Source: Roseateles terrae
GTDB taxonomy: Bacteria; Pseudomonadota; Gammaproteobacteria; Burkholderiales; Burkholderiaceae_C
Assembly (NCBI RefSeq): GCF_014192155.1
Contig: NZ_JACHXO010000003.1
Span: forward strand, 248,001 to 312,000
DNA: 64,000 bases
Reading direction: 5' to 3'
A program made the translations under genes and the position numbers. The notes under the pieces were generated by a model, which made no database searches, was not told the origin of the DNA, and saw only the letters and a list, made by a program, of their open reading frames with translations. Positions 62,392-64,000 of this stretch are shown piece after piece. Each line of letters opens with the position of its first letter. Position 1 is the first letter of the stretch.

Positions 62392-63891
62392 TCAGAACAG
62401 CGCATTCAGCATCGCTTTCCCAGGCGACGTCGACTGCACTCTCACCGGCGGCATCCGCCTCGGCGCTTCTGTACCTGGCTCACCGGACTCCCACCCCGCC
62501 CCGCCGTCTCCCGGTGCTTCCGCCTGCCCGAGATCAAGCGCCATCTCCAGCCCGCGCCCGGTATTGCGCGCCGTCAGCCGCCATCGGTGCGCCAAGGCAA
62601 TCTCCCGGCAGATGGACAGGCCCAGCCCGGCCCCCTCTTCTCGCCGCTCCGGCCCGCGCCAGAACCGCTCGAACATGCGCTGCAGGTGCTCCTGCGGCAC
62701 CCCGGGCCCGTCATCCCGCACCGCGAACCGGTCGGCCTGCACCGCCAGCACCACCACGCCGCCCGTCGGACTGTGCTGGATGGCGTTCTCCAGCAGGTTC
62801 TTCACCAGGGTGAACAGCGCACCTCGGTCCGCCTGCCAGGGCCGCAGGTCGTCGGCCAGGCGAAGTCCCAACAGCACCCCGCGACGCTCCGCCACACGGC
62901 CCATGTAGTCAAAGACCTCCTGCAGCGTGCCACGCGGATCGATCGCTTCCATCCGGTAGTTCTGCGGCTCGCTCACCTCCGCCAGCATGAGCAGTTGCTG
63001 CACCTGACGCGCCATGCGGTCCACATCCTCCAGCAGATACCGCCGGCGCTCATCGTCCGGCCCCAGCTCCACCTGAGCGCGTATCAGCGCCAGCGGCGTC
63101 TTGAGTTCATGCGCCGCGCTGGACAGAAACTCCTGCTGTGTGCGAAAGCCATGCTGCAAACGATCCAGCGTCTGGTTGAAGGCCTGCACCAGCGGCCGGA
63201 TCTCACGCGGATGCACCTCCGCCGACAAGCGCTGATCCAGCGTCCGCGGCGTGATGCGACGTGCTTCGGCCGACGCATCGCGAAGCGGCTGCAAGGCCTT
63301 GCGCAGCGTCAGATGCACCGTCAGGAAAAATATCAGCATGAACACCACGCAGGTGCCCGCCACACCCTTCATCAAGGCCGGCGTACCAAAGGTGGAACGC
63401 ATGCGCATCACGATGCGATCACTGATGGCCATCTGCAGCCACCAGCGACCCTGCGACTGCTTCACCGGCATCGTGGCCGCATGCATCGCCACGCCGTCGC
63501 GCGTCAGCGTAAAGACCTGACGCTTGATGTCGAACGCGGCACCATCCGCCTTCAGCGGTGTCAGGTCGGCCCGCTCGGAGCTGTAAGCCACCCGCCCCTC
63601 GGCATCCACCACCCGCAGGGTCGCTTCTTCAGACAGGCTGCTGAACAACCAGGGCTCAATGTGCTGATCATCAATTCCCACAGGTCGCCCCTGCGCATCA
63701 AGGCGCACAAAGGCGGACACCTCGGACGTCCAGTGCTGAACGCCCACGTCCAGCAGATGCCGATTGAACGGCGTGGCCAGCACGGCCAGCACCAGCGCCA
63801 GCAGGCCCATGCTCAGCAGCAGGCCGCCGATGAACATCAGCATCAGCCGGGCCCGCAGGCTAGAGGGGCGGATCATCTTCCCGAAGCGCAT
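62392..63891 (-). CDS. Two-component sensor histidine kinase
   Basis: This 499-residue inner-membrane kinase has membrane helices at about 17-40 and 175-200 flanking a periplasmic sensor region, then a HAMP-like linker (about 200-255), H-box EFLSSAAHELKTPLALI with phospho-His261, N-box VKNLLENAIQHS, G boxes VRDDGPGVP and GAGLGLSI. The layout is QseC/TctE-like. ATG 63891 or 63876 are both possible. The 3' tail is Pro/Gly-rich. It is downstream of and overlaps the response regulator gene by about 32 bases, so the two are translated together. Confidence 0.9.
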   Translation of the reverse strand: MRFGKMIRPSSLRARLMLMFIGGLLLSMGLLALVLAVLATPFNRHLLDVGVQHWTSEVSAFVRLDAQGRPVGIDDQHIEPWLFSSLSEEATLRVVDAEGRVAYSSERADLTPLKADGAAFDIKRQVFTLTRDGVAMHAATMPVKQSQGRWWLQMAISDRIVMRMRSTFGTPALMKGVAGTCVVFMLIFFLTVHLTLRKALQPLRDASAEARRITPRTLDQRLSAEVHPREIRPLVQAFNQTLDRLQHGFRTQQEFLSSAAHELKTPLALIRAQVELGPDDERRRYLLEDVDRMARQVQQLLMLAEVSEPQNYRMEAIDPRGTLQEVFDYMGRVAERRGVLLGLRLADDLRPWQADRGALFTLVKNLLENAIQHSPTGGVVVLAVQADRFAVRDDGPGVPQEHLQRMFERFWRGPERREEGAGLGLSICREIALAHRWRLTARNTGRGLEMALDLGQAEAPGDGGAGWESGEPGTEAPRRMPPVRVQSTSPGKAMLNALF

Positions 63892-64000
63892 AACCCTGAG
63901 TTCTGATGTTGACGATCTGCAGACGCGACCCGATGCCCAGCAGCTTGCGACGCAGCCGGTGCAGCGCCACATCCAAGGCATTGGGTGTGACGGCTTCGGA
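63860..64000 (-). CDS. OmpR-type response regulator, C-terminal end only
   Basis: The last 46 codons of a winged-helix response regulator, cut by the right edge. LDVALHRLRRKLLGIGSRLQ and IVNIRTQGYALRE are the third helix and wing of an OmpR/PhoB DNA-binding domain. The stop (63860-63862) lies inside the start of the histidine kinase gene, giving one co-translated two-component system. Confidence 0.9.
   Translation of the reverse strand, partial: SEAVTPNALDVALHRLRRKLLGIGSRLQIVNIRTQGYALREDDPPL

Overview
The window is about 64 kb of high-GC chromosomal DNA from a betaproteobacterium, most likely Burkholderiales near Roseateles, Mitsuaria or Rubrivivax. This placement is inferred from gene content and order: an atpIBEFHAGDC operon, the betaproteobacterial type of GshA with GshB, a TorF-type porin followed by glnK and amtB, and a Bug-family binding protein. 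I saw no rRNA, tRNA, CRISPR array, insertion sequence or prophage. Both edges cut genes: a TPM-domain gene on the left and an OmpR-type response regulator on the right.

Layout. 1-5.2 kb: two TPM-domain proteins, a PPK2-type polyphosphate kinase, a hexose-6-phosphate mutarotase and a three-lipoprotein operon (CsgG-like, DUF4810, DUF799). 5.3-12.9 kb: the complete F1Fo ATP synthase operon on the minus strand, with its own terminator. 13-32.8 kb: ordinary metabolism and regulation, including an SMP-30-like lactonase, acetyltransferases, GST, PhzF, an aminotransferase facing a MocR regulator, Uup, a MarR/FAD-monooxygenase pair, FghA, GshB, BenE and Kup. 32.9-35.2 kb: two tandem, mutually related proteins of unknown function. 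35.3-40.1 kb: GshA, a nitrogen-regulated porin-glnK-amtB operon with a clear sigma-54 promoter, and HU.

40.4-48.4 kb holds the most system-like block. Five minus-strand genes (SWIM zinc finger, DUF5691, MoxR-type AAA+ ATPase, DUF5682, VWA) are joined by stop/start overlaps of 4 bases at every junction. They look like one co-translated ATPase/VWA machine of unknown purpose. The DUF5682 protein carries motifs that resemble the TraB/ChaN/EreA type of fold.

48.7-54.1 kb encodes secreted or lipid-anchored zinc proteases. One is a CBM2-linked, Svx/AvrXca-like gluzincin with a LacI-type palindrome upstream. The other is a lipoprotein joining a beta/gamma-crystallin-like domain to a metzincin. A third exported HExxH protein lies at 58.8 kb. 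Carbohydrate binding plus secreted proteases would suit a plant- or biomass-associated lifestyle (inference). 54.2-64 kb holds an aldo/keto reductase facing an AraC regulator, a LysR regulator facing an MFS exporter across a 23-bp palindrome, small proteins, ComM and a two-component system.
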